From Blautia luti (lineage in GTDB: Bacteria; Bacillota; Clostridia; Lachnospirales; Lachnospiraceae): DNA of 64,000 nucleotides. Both the position numbers and the translations under genes were made by a program. The stretch covers positions 85,731-149,730 of the forward strand of contig NZ_JAAITI010000005.1 in the NCBI RefSeq assembly GCF_013304735.1. The letters run 5' to 3'. The notes beneath the pieces are model-generated. The model saw only the letters and a list, made by a program, of their open reading frames with translations, did no database searches and was not told the DNA's origin. Of the stretch, positions 49,393 through 58,410 are shown one piece after another (the stretch's first letter is position 1; every line of letters starts with the position of its first letter).

Positions 49393-51126
49393 ATGGATTA
49401 TAAGGAAATCTATAATCAGTGGCTTGAAAACCCATACTTCGACGAGGCAACAAAAGAAGAGCTGAAAGCAATCAAAGACGACGAAAATGAGATCAAAGAG
49501 CGTTTTTATATGGATCTTGAATTTGGTACGGCAGGCCTGCGCGGTATCATTGGCGCGGGTACCAACCGTATGAATATTTATGTAGTAAGAAGAGCAACTC
49601 AGGGTCTTGCCAACTACATCGCAAAAGTAGACAAGAAATCCCAGGGTGTTGCCATTGCATATGATTCCCGTCATATGTCACCGGAGTTCGCTCAGGAAGC
49701 AGCACTTTGCCTGGCAGCTAACGGAATCAAGGCTTACATCTTCGAGACACTTCGCCCGACACCGGAGCTTTCCTTTGCAGTACGTCATCTGGGATGCGTT
49801 GCAGGTATCAACGTAACAGCCAGCCATAACCCGCCGGAATACAACGGATACAAGGTTTACTGGGAAGACGGTGCACAGATCACACCACCTCATGACACCG
49901 GAATCATGGGTGAGGTTAAGGCAATCTCCGACTGGAATACCGTAAAGACCATGGATAAAGAAGAAGCAGTGAAGGCAGGACTTTTCGAGGTGATCGGACA
50001 GGCTGTTGACGATGCTTACATGGCAGAGCTTAAGAAACAGATCATCCATATGGATGCCATCCAGGCAGAGGGCAAGAACCTCAAGATCGTTTACACACCA
50101 CTTCACGGAACTGGTAATATCCCGGCCAGAAGAATCCTGAAAGAGCTTGGATTTGAGAACGTATACGTAGTACCGGAACAGGAACTTCCAAACGGAGATT
50201 TCCCGACAGTCAGCTATCCGAACCCGGAGGCAGCAGAGGCATTTGAACTTGGCCTGAAGCTTGCAAAAGAAGTTGATGCAGATATCGTACTTGCAACAGA
50301 TCCGGATGCAGACCGTCTTGGTGTCCGTGTAAAAGATAAAAACGGTGAGTACCATGACCTTACAGGAAACATGTCCGGATGCCTTCTTGCAAACTATGAG
50401 CTGAGCCAGAGAAAGGCTGTAAACGGAAGTCTTCCAGAGGATGGAGCTCTTGTAAAGACAATCGTTACAACAAACCTGGCAGATGCGATTGCCAAGGGAT
50501 ACAACGTGAACCTCATCGAAGTGCTTACCGGATTCAAATACATCGGACAGCAGATCCTTGGATTTGAGAACAGCGGTAAGGGTACATATCTTTTCGGATT
50601 TGAGGAGAGCTATGGCTGCCTGATCGGAACCTATGCAAGAGATAAAGATGCCATCGTTGCTACTATGGCACTTTGCGAGGCTGCCGCTTACTATAAGACA
50701 CAGGGCAAGACTCTCTGGGATGCAATGATTGATATGTATGAGGAGTTTGGATATTATAAAGATGCTATCCAGGCAGTTACCATGAAGGGTATCGAGGGAC
50801 TCCAGAAGATTCAGGAGATCATGACAACACTTCGTCAGAATCCGCCGGCAGAGTTTGCAGGTCATAAAGTAACCGCAGTACGTGACTATAAACTGGATGA
50901 GATTACAGATCTTGCTACAGGAGAGAAGAAACCGACAGGCCTTCCGAACTCCAATGTTCTTTATTATGAGCTTACAGACGATGCATGGGTATGCGTAAGA
51001 CCGTCCGGTACAGAGCCGAAAGTAAAATTCTACTATGGAGTAAAAGGAACCTCTCTTGCAGATGCAGACGAGAAATCCGATGCAATGGGCAAGGCAGTTC
51101 TTGAAATGGTTGATTCCATGAAATAA
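49393..51126 (+). CDS. pgcA: Phosphoglucomutase/phosphomannomutase (alpha-PGM type)
   Basis: A 577-residue alpha-D-phosphohexomutase interconverting glucose-1- and glucose-6-phosphate for UDP-glucose and glycan synthesis. The phosphoserine is Ser144 in TASHNPPEYNGYKVY, the metal loop is ATDPDADRLGV, the sugar loop GFEESYGCL, and the phosphate loop RPSGTEPKVKFY. FGTAGLRG near the N-terminus is typical of PgcA-like members. The ATG at 49393 follows AGGGAGG; the frame is open from 49258 across the CotS-like gene end and is not used. A TATAAT at 49345-49350 may be its -10 box. Confidence 0.93.
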   Translation: MDYKEIYNQWLENPYFDEATKEELKAIKDDENEIKERFYMDLEFGTAGLRGIIGAGTNRMNIYVVRRATQGLANYIAKVDKKSQGVAIAYDSRHMSPEFAQEAALCLAANGIKAYIFETLRPTPELSFAVRHLGCVAGINVTASHNPPEYNGYKVYWEDGAQITPPHDTGIMGEVKAISDWNTVKTMDKEEAVKAGLFEVIGQAVDDAYMAELKKQIIHMDAIQAEGKNLKIVYTPLHGTGNIPARRILKELGFENVYVVPEQELPNGDFPTVSYPNPEAAEAFELGLKLAKEVDADIVLATDPDADRLGVRVKDKNGEYHDLTGNMSGCLLANYELSQRKAVNGSLPEDGALVKTIVTTNLADAIAKGYNVNLIEVLTGFKYIGQQILGFENSGKGTYLFGFEESYGCLIGTYARDKDAIVATMALCEAAAYYKTQGKTLWDAMIDMYEEFGYYKDAIQAVTMKGIEGLQKIQEIMTTLRQNPPAEFAGHKVTAVRDYKLDEITDLATGEKKPTGLPNSNVLYYELTDDAWVCVRPSGTEPKVKFYYGVKGTSLADADEKSDAMGKAVLEMVDSMK

Positions 51127-51162
51127 ATGGGTCATCCTTCCGCCTGTAATATGCGAAAAACC

Positions 51163-51191
51163 TTGACATTATAAGCCAAAAGGTTTATATA
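51163..51191 (+). promoter_or_regulatory. Promoter of hup
   Basis: TTGACA (51163-51168) and TATATA (51186-51191) are separated by 17 bp, 52 bp upstream of the ATG. Confidence 0.75.
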
Positions 51192-51243
51192 TATAAGGCA
51201 AAGCCAAAAAAATAAGAGAACATCAATTATAGGAGGAAACACC

Positions 51244-51522
51244 ATGAATAAAACAGAGTTAGTAGCAGCAATGGCGAAAGACACCAATCTTTCCAAGAAA
51301 GATGTAGAAGCTGTTCTGAAATCTTTTATCGATGTTGTAACTGATGAACTGAAAAAAGGCGAGAAGATTCAGCTTGTTGGATTTGGAACTTTCGAAGTAA
51401 GCACAAGAGCTGCAAGAGAGGGAAGAAATCCTCAGACTGGTGAGACCATGACAATCGAGGCTTCCAAGTCTCCGAAATTCAAAGCAGGAAAAGCTTTAAA
51501 GGATGTTGTTAACGGTAAATAA
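51244..51522 (+). CDS. hup: HU-family DNA-binding protein
   Basis: A 92-residue nucleoid protein. It starts MNKTELVAAMAKDTNLSKKD, and has GFGTFEVSTRAAREGRNPQT, the DNA-bending arm with the usual RxGRNP motif, and the C-terminal SPKFKAGKALKDVVN. It binds DNA without strong sequence preference. AGGAGGAAACACC precedes the ATG. It opens the block conserved with the Bacillus yabO-divIC-spoIIE region, and it has its own strong promoter and terminator. Confidence 0.96.
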   Translation: MNKTELVAAMAKDTNLSKKDVEAVLKSFIDVVTDELKKGEKIQLVGFGTFEVSTRAAREGRNPQTGETMTIEASKSPKFKAGKALKDVVNGK

Positions 51523-51543
51523 TCTGTTGATTCAGTGATAACG

Positions 51544-51580
51544 GCAGGAGGAACCAGAAACCGGTTTCTCCTGCTTTTTT
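51544..51580 (+). terminator. Terminator of hup
   Basis: GCAGGAG (51544-51550) pairs with CTCCTGC (51568-51574), with AACC/GGTT inside, followed by six T residues. Confidence 0.88.
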
Positions 51581-51613
51581 ACTACGAAAGTTTTGTTAAA
51601 GGAGGAAAAAAAT

Positions 51614-51853
51614 ATGCGTCTTGATAAATATCTGAAAGTATCCAGACTGATCAAACGCCGTACAGTGGCCAATGAGGCATGCGATGCAGGAAGAGTTCTG
51701 GTAAATGACAAACCGGCCAAGGCATCTGTACAGGTGAAAACCGGAGATACTGTGGAAATTCAGTTCGGAAGCCGTAACGTAAAGGTGGAAGTTCTGGAAG
51801 TAAAAGATACAGTAAAAAAAGATGAAGTAGAGAGTATGTTCCGCTATATTTAA
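51614..51853 (+). CDS. rqcP: RqcP (S4-domain ribosome quality-control protein)
   Basis: A 79-residue S4-domain protein (RqcP/YabO, Hsp15-like). It starts MRLDKYLKVSRLIKRRTVAN and carries AGRVLVNDKPAKASVQVKTGD. It binds tRNA-ribosome complexes on split 50S subunits and assists RqcH in adding alanine tails to stalled chains. ATG 51614 follows GGAGG by 8 bases; the frame is open from 51593. It is followed by yabP, as in Bacillus. Confidence 0.93.
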   Translation: MRLDKYLKVSRLIKRRTVANEACDAGRVLVNDKPAKASVQVKTGDTVEIQFGSRNVKVEVLEVKDTVKKDEVESMFRYI

Positions 51854-51976
51854 CCAGATCCGGAAAACGCTTTCTGCACGTTTCGATATCCGGCCGATGG
51901 GCATGTTTTTGCGAATGGTCTATTTCCATACGGCGTTTCATAGATTAAAAGAGAAACGGTTCCCGGGAGGCTGGTT

Positions 51977-52258
51977 TTGGACGGAAAGAAATCTGCGGTA
52001 GCTCATAAGCTGATGCTGGAAAGACAGAAGGGGGGCACAATCACCGGAATCCGGGAGGTGATATCTTTTGACGAAAAAGAGATACTGCTGCACACAGAAG
52101 AAGGAAAACTGTCCCTGAAAGGAGATTCCCTGCATGTAAGGCATCTGGATCTGGAGAGCGGGGAACTGAGTCTGGAAGGCAGAATTGACAGCCTTGCATA
52201 TCTTGGCAGAAAGAAGGAAAAAAAGGAAGAGTCCTTTTTAAAAAGACTGTTTCAATAA
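51977..52258 (+). CDS. yabP: Sporulation protein YabP
   Basis: A 93-residue protein of the YabP/YqfC family needed in the mother cell for sporulation. Marks are ITGIREVISFDEKEILLHTE, GDSLHVRHLDLESGELSLEG and the end IDSLAYLG. It starts at TTG 51977, 6 bases after GGGAGG. It sits between rqcP and divIC. In Bacillus yabQ follows, but here only 114 bp separate it from divIC, so yabQ is missing at this site. Confidence 0.88.
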   Translation: MDGKKSAVAHKLMLERQKGGTITGIREVISFDEKEILLHTEEGKLSLKGDSLHVRHLDLESGELSLEGRIDSLAYLGRKKEKKEESFLKRLFQ

Positions 52259-52372
52259 GGACAAAAAAAGACAGTAAACTGGTTGATATTTTTTAACAGA
52301 AGTTGTAAAATCTGGATGTATAAGCTCATAATAAAAATGAAAATCAGGAAAGATAAAAAAGGAGCAGACAGA

Positions 52373-52687
52373 TTGAAAAAGCCGGAAAAAGGGAAAAAAA
52401 AGAAGATAATCGGTTATAATTATCTTGGTATGGTAGGAATTGCCGTGATTGCGCTGGTGCTGCTTGGAAGTCTTATGGTGCAGAGCAAGGGGCTGCAGCA
52501 ACGTCTGGATTATTATAATTCCAAGGCGGCGGCACTGGATAAATCAATTGACAGTGAGAAGGAACGAACCAAGGAAATAGAAGCTCAGAAAGAATATATG
52601 AAAACCGATGAATATGTAGAAGAAGCAGCCAGAGAAAAGCTTGGTCTTGTAAAAGACAATGAGATTGTATTTCAGGAAGAAAAATAG
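52373..52687 (+). CDS. divIC: Septum formation initiator DivIC (FtsB/FtsL-like)
   Basis: A 104-residue bitopic membrane protein of the divisome. A basic N-terminus is followed by one transmembrane helix (about residues 15-40, GMVGIAVIALVLLGSLMVQS), an extracytoplasmic coiled coil (LDYYNSKAAALDKSI) and the terminal TDEYVEEAAREKLGLVKDNE typical of DivIC/FtsB. I chose TTG 52373, with AGGAG 8 bases upstream; ATG 52337 is possible but has no ribosome site. It precedes spoIIE, as in Bacillus. Confidence 0.88.
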   Translation: MKKPEKGKKKKIIGYNYLGMVGIAVIALVLLGSLMVQSKGLQQRLDYYNSKAAALDKSIDSEKERTKEIEAQKEYMKTDEYVEEAAREKLGLVKDNEIVFQEEK

Positions 52688-52737
52688 CCGAAACCAGAAG
52701 TCTTTTGGCAGAAAATTTCCTGGGATTATCGTGCGGT

Positions 52738-52771
52738 TTTGACACATATTTCAGAATCCCTCCTTTATAAT
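52738..52771 (+). promoter_or_regulatory. Spo0A-type promoter of spoIIE
   Basis: TTGACA (52739-52744) and TATAAT (52766-52771) have a 21-bp spacer, identical to the spacing at spoIIGA-sigE in this window. The -35 reads TTTGACA, 6 of 7 to the inverted 0A box TTCGACA. The Bacillus spoIIE promoter also has a long spacer and needs Spo0A. No clear second 0A box was seen upstream. Confidence 0.65.
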
Positions 52772-52807
52772 AATCAGTCAGTGAAGGTTATAAGGGGAGG
52801 GAAAAAT

Positions 52808-54301
52808 ATGCAGGAATGGATCATTGCCATGCTCGTAGTCAGCATTCTGCTGATACTCCGGGACATGGCAAAAACTGTCTTTTCAGGAAGAACGCAGGAA
52901 AAAGAAGAGATGATGCCGCTATGTGAAAGCCATCCCCAGAAGGAAAAAGTGGAACGGTATGCAGCATCATTCCGAAAACTGGCGGAAACTTTTTATGGGA
53001 TGCCATACCGTAAGGAGTTTTTGAGCGGAGGACAGCTGAACCGTATTATTTCTGACACCAGTGCTTCTGTCTGTGCCAGATGTTATCAGAGAGAAATCTG
53101 CTGGGGAGAACGTGCCGGGGAAACCATGCGGGGCAGTGAGAAGATGATCCGTGTTATGGAAGAAGGCGATGAGGAAGCCATATGTCAGGCGCGAAGTGAA
53201 TGGATCAGCGCCTGTGGGCGGTCAGCTCAGTATTTTCAGGTTCTGAATGAAGAGTTTCGGGAAGAGAGACAGAATCTGGTCTGGGATAACCGAATGATTG
53301 AAAGTCGTCTTGCGGTTGCACAGCAGCTTACTGAGATATCCAGAATTATGGATCACGTGGCCGAAGAATTGTATGACATTATGCCGGCAGATCCCAGCTT
53401 CCGGGAGGATCTCCGGAAGGCTTTCCGCAAAAAACATGTAATCATAAAAAATGTCTGGGTTATGGACAAAGTAGAAGGAAGACGGCAGGTATTTCTGAAT
53501 CTTCGTGCCAGAAGCGGGCAGTGTGTTTCTATGACGGAAATTACACAGATTTTATCTAGAATATGTGGAAGCCCTATGACACCGGAGCAGGGAAGCAGGA
53601 GTATTGTAAATGGGGATTTTCATACCGTGCATTTCGTGGAGGATGTAAGTTATCAGATTCTTTACGGAGTGGCAAGCCTGACAAGAGAAGCGGAAAAAGT
53701 TTCCGGAGACAATTATATCTGCCGCCAGGAGGAAGATGGCAGGTTTTTTCTTTGCCTTTCGGATGGAATGGGGTCCGGGATGGAAGCTTTCAGGGAAAGT
53801 GAAATTGTGGTGGAGCTGCTGGAACAGTTTATGGAATCCGGATTTTCTCAGGAAACAGCAGCACGAATGGTGAATTCGGCACTGATTCTGAAAGGAAGAG
53901 AAGGAATGTTTTCCACAGTAGATATCTGTGCGGTGGATCTTTACACGGGAATCTGTAATTTCCTGAAGGCGGGTGCATCCTCTACATTCATAAAAAGAGA
54001 CCACTGGGTGGAGTCCATTGCATCGGAAAGTCTGGCAGCAGGCCTGGTTCAGCAGCTGGATTTTGATACGGCATCCAGAAAACTTTACCATGGAGATTAT
54101 CTGATTATGATGACAGATGGAGTTCTGGATGCGCTGCCTGCAGAGCGGGAAGAGGAGACCATGAAGGAAATTATTATGGATATCCGGGAAAAAGAACCGA
54201 AAGAGATTGGGCGTGGAATACTGGAACGGGTTCTGGGATACAGCGATTACCGGGCAAAAGATGATATGACGGTAGTTGTGGCCGGCCTTTGGAAAAAATA
54301 G
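52808..54301 (+). CDS. spoIIE: SpoIIE-family PP2C phosphatase, short form
   Basis: A 497-residue phosphatase that should dephosphorylate the SpoIIAA anti-anti-sigma protein and so free sigma-F in the forespore. The PP2C core shows SDGMGSGMEAF (Asp319 region), STVDICAVDLYTG, YLIMMTDGVLDALP and AKDDMTVVVAG (Asp485). The middle region (~60-280) corresponds to SpoIIE region II, with paired cysteines CARCYQREICWG. Only one transmembrane helix (residues ~4-20) is present, where Bacillus SpoIIE has ten. ATG 52808 follows GGGGAGGG; the frame is open from 52739 across the promoter. It lies at the conserved spoIIE site, before tilS. Confidence 0.92.
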   Translation: MQEWIIAMLVVSILLILRDMAKTVFSGRTQEKEEMMPLCESHPQKEKVERYAASFRKLAETFYGMPYRKEFLSGGQLNRIISDTSASVCARCYQREICWGERAGETMRGSEKMIRVMEEGDEEAICQARSEWISACGRSAQYFQVLNEEFREERQNLVWDNRMIESRLAVAQQLTEISRIMDHVAEELYDIMPADPSFREDLRKAFRKKHVIIKNVWVMDKVEGRRQVFLNLRARSGQCVSMTEITQILSRICGSPMTPEQGSRSIVNGDFHTVHFVEDVSYQILYGVASLTREAEKVSGDNYICRQEEDGRFFLCLSDGMGSGMEAFRESEIVVELLEQFMESGFSQETAARMVNSALILKGREGMFSTVDICAVDLYTGICNFLKAGASSTFIKRDHWVESIASESLAAGLVQQLDFDTASRKLYHGDYLIMMTDGVLDALPAEREEETMKEIIMDIREKEPKEIGRGILERVLGYSDYRAKDDMTVVVAGLWKK

Positions 54302-54325
54302 AAAGTCTTTGATACAGGAGAAAAA

Positions 54326-55735
54326 ATGATCGAACGTGTAAAAAAATATATCAGGGAAAATCAGATGCTGGAAGCTGGAAGTATGATAGTGGCGGGAGTA
54401 TCCGGAGGAGCGGATTCTGTTGCCATGCTCCATATTTTAAAAAGCATACAAAAAGAGTTTAGATTTTCCCTGGAGGCGGTTCATATCCACCATGGAATCA
54501 GGGGAAAAGAAGCGGACAGAGATGAAGCCCTTGTAAAAAAAATCTGTGAAGAATGGAAAATTCCGTTTCAGTCTTATCATTATCCGGTTCCCAGACTTTC
54601 CAGGGAGTGGAAACTGGGAGAGGAAGAAACCGGAAGGATTGTTCGTAAGCAGGCTTTTGCGGAAGAAAAAAAGAAGCTTGGTTTTTCGGAAAAACGGGAA
54701 GAGGGAATGGGGCGGTTCTGCATTGCGCTGGCCCATAACTGTAATGATCTGGCAGAAACCATGCTACATCATCTGGCACGAGGGACAGGCCTTCGCGGCC
54801 TTTCGGGAATTCGCCCCTGTAATGGAGAAATTATCCGGCCGGTTTTATGTTTAGAACGGAAGGAAATTGTCTATTATCTGGAAGAAAGAGGAATTCCCTA
54901 TATTACAGACAGCAGTAACCTTTCTGATGAATATACGAGAAACAGAATCCGGCATCACATACTTCCTGCAATGGAGATGGAAATTAACCAAAAGGCAGTG
55001 GAACATATGGCGGAAACAGCCAGAATCCTTGCGTCTGCGGATGAGTATTTCCAAAAAAAAGGAAAAGAACTTCTGAAACTGTGCAGGCGGAAAGAAGGCT
55101 ATTTTCTGGATGATATCTTTTTTGAAGAAGATTCCATTATCCGGGAATATGCAGTGATGGAAGGTTTTGAACAGCTTGCGGGGAAAAGAAAAGATTTTAC
55201 CTCTCTTCACGTAGAACAGGTATTTTCCCTCAGGGAGAAAGAAATCGGCCGTTATATTTGCTTTCCGCAGCATTTAAGGGCCATCCGGCAGTATGGAGGG
55301 ATTCTGCTGGAAAAGACAGAAACGCAGGAGGCACCGGAGTATACAGAGTGTTTTTTTGAAATTCCGGTTCCAGGAACCCTCAGATGTTCTTTCGGAATCT
55401 TTGAGACAAAAATTTTTCCCTATAAGAATCAGAAGATTGAAGAAAAAAAGTATACGAAATGGATGGATTATGATAAAATAAAAGGTAGTCCATGCGTTCG
55501 TACCAGAAAACAGGGAGACTATCTTGTTGTAAACAGTGCCGGAGGAAGAAAGAAACTGAACCGTGTCTTTATTGACGAGAAGATTCCGGCCGGTTTAAGG
55601 GATCAGATTCCGGTTGTTGCCACAGGATCAGAGATCCTCTGGATCCCGGGAGGACGAATGAACGAACAGTATAAGGTCACTTCCACTACAGGGAGAGTGT
55701 TGGAATTACATTACCAAGGAGGAGTTTTAACATGA
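54326..55735 (+). CDS. tilS: tRNA(Ile)-lysidine synthetase
   Basis: A 469-residue ATP-dependent enzyme that converts C34 of the CAU-anticodon isoleucine tRNA to lysidine. The PP-loop is VSGGADSVAML near residue 27. ALAHNCNDLAETMLHHLARGTGLRGLSG, with HN in place of the usual HH, is the tRNA/ATP region. DSSNLSDEYTRNRIR follows, and the C-terminal domain ends IPGGRMNEQYKVT. ACAGGAGAAAAA precedes the ATG. It overlaps hpt by 4 bp. Confidence 0.94.
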   Translation: MIERVKKYIRENQMLEAGSMIVAGVSGGADSVAMLHILKSIQKEFRFSLEAVHIHHGIRGKEADRDEALVKKICEEWKIPFQSYHYPVPRLSREWKLGEEETGRIVRKQAFAEEKKKLGFSEKREEGMGRFCIALAHNCNDLAETMLHHLARGTGLRGLSGIRPCNGEIIRPVLCLERKEIVYYLEERGIPYITDSSNLSDEYTRNRIRHHILPAMEMEINQKAVEHMAETARILASADEYFQKKGKELLKLCRRKEGYFLDDIFFEEDSIIREYAVMEGFEQLAGKRKDFTSLHVEQVFSLREKEIGRYICFPQHLRAIRQYGGILLEKTETQEAPEYTECFFEIPVPGTLRCSFGIFETKIFPYKNQKIEEKKYTKWMDYDKIKGSPCVRTRKQGDYLVVNSAGGRKKLNRVFIDEKIPAGLRDQIPVVATGSEILWIPGGRMNEQYKVTSTTGRVLELHYQGGVLT

Positions 55736-56259
55736 GCGAAAAAATCAGGGTTTTACTCAGTGAAGAAGAAGTAGATGCCCGTATCCAGGAAGTTGCAGAT
55801 GTGATCAACAAAGATTACGAGGGAAAAGATGTACACATGATCTGTGTGCTGAAAGGCGGAGTTTTCTTTATGTGTGAGCTTGCCAAAAGGATCACACGGC
55901 CGGTAACTCTGGATTTCATGTCTGTATCCAGTTACGGTGATGACACGAAATCAAGCGGTGTTGTAAAGATCGTCAAGGATCTTGACCAGCCTCTGGAGGG
56001 GAAAGATGTCCTGATCGTGGAGGATATCATTGATTCAGGAAGAACATTAAGCTATTTGCTGCGTATCCTGAAAGGCAGACATCCGGCAAGCATTAAACTC
56101 TGTACGCTTCTTGATAAACCGGAGAGACGTGTGACAGACGTAAAGGTAGATTACTGCTGTTTCAATATTCCGGATGAGTTTGTGGTAGGATATGGACTTG
56201 ATTATGCCCAGAAATACAGAAACCTTCCTTACATCGGAGTAGTGGAACTGGAGGACTGA
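55732..56259 (+). CDS. hpt: Hypoxanthine phosphoribosyltransferase
   Basis: A 175-residue purine-salvage enzyme joining hypoxanthine or guanine to PRPP. The PRPP loop is [33 protein letters not shown] and [20 protein letters not shown] (purine-binding) are present. It lies between tilS (4-bp overlap, ATGA) and ftsH, the order seen in Bacillus and many Firmicutes. Confidence 0.95.
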   Translation: MSEKIRVLLSEEEVDARIQEVADVINKDYEGKDVHMICVLKGGVFFMCELAKRITRPVTLDFMSVSSYGDDTKSSGVVKIVKDLDQPLEGKDVLIVEDIIDSGRTLSYLLRILKGRHPASIKLCTLLDKPERRVTDVKVDYCCFNIPDEFVVGYGLDYAQKYRNLPYIGVVELED

Positions 56260-56275
56260 AAGGAGATTTAACCAA

Positions 56276-58123
56276 GTGAGCAAGCATTCAGGTAAGATAG
56301 GCCTGTACCTTCTGCTTATTGTGGCACTGATCGCAGGATATCTGTATCTTAATGACCAGGTATCTACCCAGGGCAGTTACACAATGGGTCAGCTGGAAAA
56401 GGCTCTGGAAGAAGACAAAGTAACGGATGCAGTGATTCATCAGAACAGAGAAGTGCCCACCGGTTATGTAACGACAAACATTGTTTCAGACGGTCAGAGG
56501 ACAGTCTATGTAACCGATGTAAAAGAGGCAGAAGAGCTTCTTGAAAAATATGACATTGATCCGACGATCCGCAATGTGCCCAAAGACAGTTCCATGATCG
56601 GAACCGTTCTTCCGGTGGTACTTACCGGTGCGATCCTTATCTTTTTCTTTATGATGATGAACCGGCAGATGTCTGGAGGCGGTGGAAGCAATGCGAAGAT
56701 GATGAACTTCGGAAAAAGCAGAGCCAGAATGTCTACCCCTGATGATAAGAAAGTAACATTCAAGGATGTTGCAGGTCTTCAGGAGGAGAAAGAGGATCTG
56801 GAGGAAGTGGTTGACTTCCTGAAATCCCCGCAGAAGTATACCAAAGTAGGTGCCAGAATTCCGAAAGGAGTAATCCTTGTGGGTCCTCCGGGAACCGGTA
56901 AAACCCTTCTTGCGAAAGCAGTTGCAGGAGAAGCGGGGGTTCCGTTTTTCTCCATTTCCGGATCGGATTTCGTGGAGATGTTTGTAGGCGTCGGTGCGTC
57001 CCGTGTACGAGATCTTTTTGAAGAAGGCAAGCGCCATGCGCCATGCATTATCTTTATTGACGAGATCGATGCGGTAGCCCGCCAGCGAGGAACCGGAATG
57101 GGTGGCGGCCATGATGAGAGAGAGCAGACACTGAACCAGCTTCTTGTAGAGATGGATGGTTTCGGAGTAAATGAAGGTATTATCGTGATGGCAGCTACCA
57201 ACCGTGTGGATATCCTGGACCCGGCAATCCTCCGTCCGGGACGTTTTGACCGAAAAGTCGGTGTGGGACGTCCGGATGTTAAGGGCAGAGAAGAGATCCT
57301 GATGGTCCATGCCAAGGACAAACCGCTGGGAGATGATGTGGATCTTCGCCAGATTGCCCAGACAACAGCCGGATTTACCGGTGCGGATCTGGAGAACCTT
57401 CTCAACGAGGCGGCCATTGACGCAGCCAAAGAAAGCCGTCCTTATATCATGCAGAAAGATATCAAAAAAGCATTCATTAAAGTCGGGATCGGTGCAGAGA
57501 AGAAGAGCAAGGTCATCTCTGACAAAGAGAAGAAGATCACTGCTTATCATGAGGCAGGTCATGCGATCCTGTTCCATGTGCTTCCGCATATGGACCCGGT
57601 ATACACCATTTCCATTATTCCTACAGGAATGGGCGCTGCCGGTTACACCATGCCGCTTCCGGATAATGATGAGATGTTCAACACAAAGAACAAGATGCTG
57701 GAGGATATCACAACGCTTCTCGGAGGCCGTGTGGCCGAGGAGATCATCTTCGGAGATATTACAACAGGTGCATCCAATGATATCAAACGTGCCACAGAGA
57801 CTGCACGTTCCATGGTAATGAAATACGGTATGTCCGAAAAGATCGGCCTGATCGCTTACGGCAACGATGACGATGAGGTATTTATCGGCCGTGATCTGGC
57901 ACATACCAGAGGTTACAGCGAGGAAGTGGCAAGAGAGATCGATGAGGAAATTTCCCGTATCATCAGCGAATGCCACGAGAAAGCAGAGAGTATTATCCGA
58001 GAGCATATCGGCGTTCTTCACAGCTGTGCATCCCTTCTTCTTGAGAAGGAAAAAGTACATCGTGAAGAGTTTGAAGCACTTTTTACAACAGAAAAAGAAG
58101 AGGTTGCAGAAACAAACGAATAA
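56276..58123 (+). CDS. ftsH: ATP-dependent zinc metalloprotease FtsH
   Basis: A 615-residue membrane AAA+ protease. Two transmembrane helices (about residues 7-25 and 105-125) flank a short external domain. Walker A GPPGTGKT is at 203-210, Walker [11 protein letters not shown] follows, then the SRH region [18 protein letters not shown]. The zinc site HEAGH is at 425-429. It starts at GTG 56276, behind AAAGGAG, 16 bp after hpt. It degrades misfolded membrane proteins and, in Bacillus, affects sporulation. A terminator follows. Confidence 0.97.
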   Translation: MSKHSGKIGLYLLLIVALIAGYLYLNDQVSTQGSYTMGQLEKALEEDKVTDAVIHQNREVPTGYVTTNIVSDGQRTVYVTDVKEAEELLEKYDIDPTIRNVPKDSSMIGTVLPVVLTGAILIFFFMMMNRQMSGGGGSNAKMMNFGKSRARMSTPDDKKVTFKDVAGLQEEKEDLEEVVDFLKSPQKYTKVGARIPKGVILVGPPGTGKTLLAKAVAGEAGVPFFSISGSDFVEMFVGVGASRVRDLFEEGKRHAPCIIFIDEIDAVARQRGTGMGGGHDEREQTLNQLLVEMDGFGVNEGIIVMAATNRVDILDPAILRPGRFDRKVGVGRPDVKGREEILMVHAKDKPLGDDVDLRQIAQTTAGFTGADLENLLNEAAIDAAKESRPYIMQKDIKKAFIKVGIGAEKKSKVISDKEKKITAYHEAGHAILFHVLPHMDPVYTISIIPTGMGAAGYTMPLPDNDEMFNTKNKMLEDITTLLGGRVAEEIIFGDITTGASNDIKRATETARSMVMKYGMSEKIGLIAYGNDDDEVFIGRDLAHTRGYSEEVAREIDEEISRIISECHEKAESIIREHIGVLHSCASLLLEKEKVHREEFEALFTTEKEEVAETNE

Positions 58124-58124
58124 A

Positions 58125-58172
58125 GTGCACAAAAAAACATATTGAATTTTGTGAACTTTGTGCACACTTTTT
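58125..58172 (+). terminator. Terminator of ftsH
   Basis: GTGCACAAA (58125-58133) pairs with TTTGTGCAC (58157-58165), followed by ACTTTTT. The stem begins 2 bases after the stop codon. Confidence 0.85.
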
Positions 58173-58261
58173 GGTGGACACATGGTACTATATATACCGT
58201 AAAACCCCCCCAATACATTATATAGTTTTTGCTACACCCCATAAGAAGAAATACCTTCTCC

Positions 58262-58292
58262 AAAAAAGGCAGCCTAACCAGCTGTCTTTTTT
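58262..58292 (+). terminator. Second, orphan terminator
   Basis: AAAAAAGGCAGC (58262-58273) pairs with GCTGTCTTTTTT (58281-58292), one G-T pair. It lies 90 bp past the ftsH terminator with no gene between; it may be a back-up, or the end of a short unrecognised transcript. Confidence 0.65.
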
Positions 58293-58340
58293 ACTGCGTA
58301 AAAATAAAAGCGGAAACATGGAGAAAACCGGTAGATAAAC

Positions 58341-58369
58341 TTGCGATATGGAAAAAATTAAGATAATAT
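58341..58369 (+). promoter_or_regulatory. Promoter of the GH13 gene
   Basis: TTGCGA (58341-58346) and TAATAT (58364-58369) are separated by 17 bp, 41 bp upstream of the ATG. Confidence 0.5.
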
Positions 58370-58410
58370 ATTTAAGAGAGTGGTACTAAAAACGGAATGA
58401 GGAAAATAGA

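Noticed and set aside
49678..51135. A 485-codon open frame opposite the phosphoglucomutase gene
   Set aside because: It is a shadow of a highly expressed gene; cysteine-rich, low-plausibility translation with no recognisable domain.
56486..58213. A 575-codon open frame opposite ftsH
   Set aside because: Antisense shadow; no start signal, no domain, and the ftsH terminator lies within its beginning.
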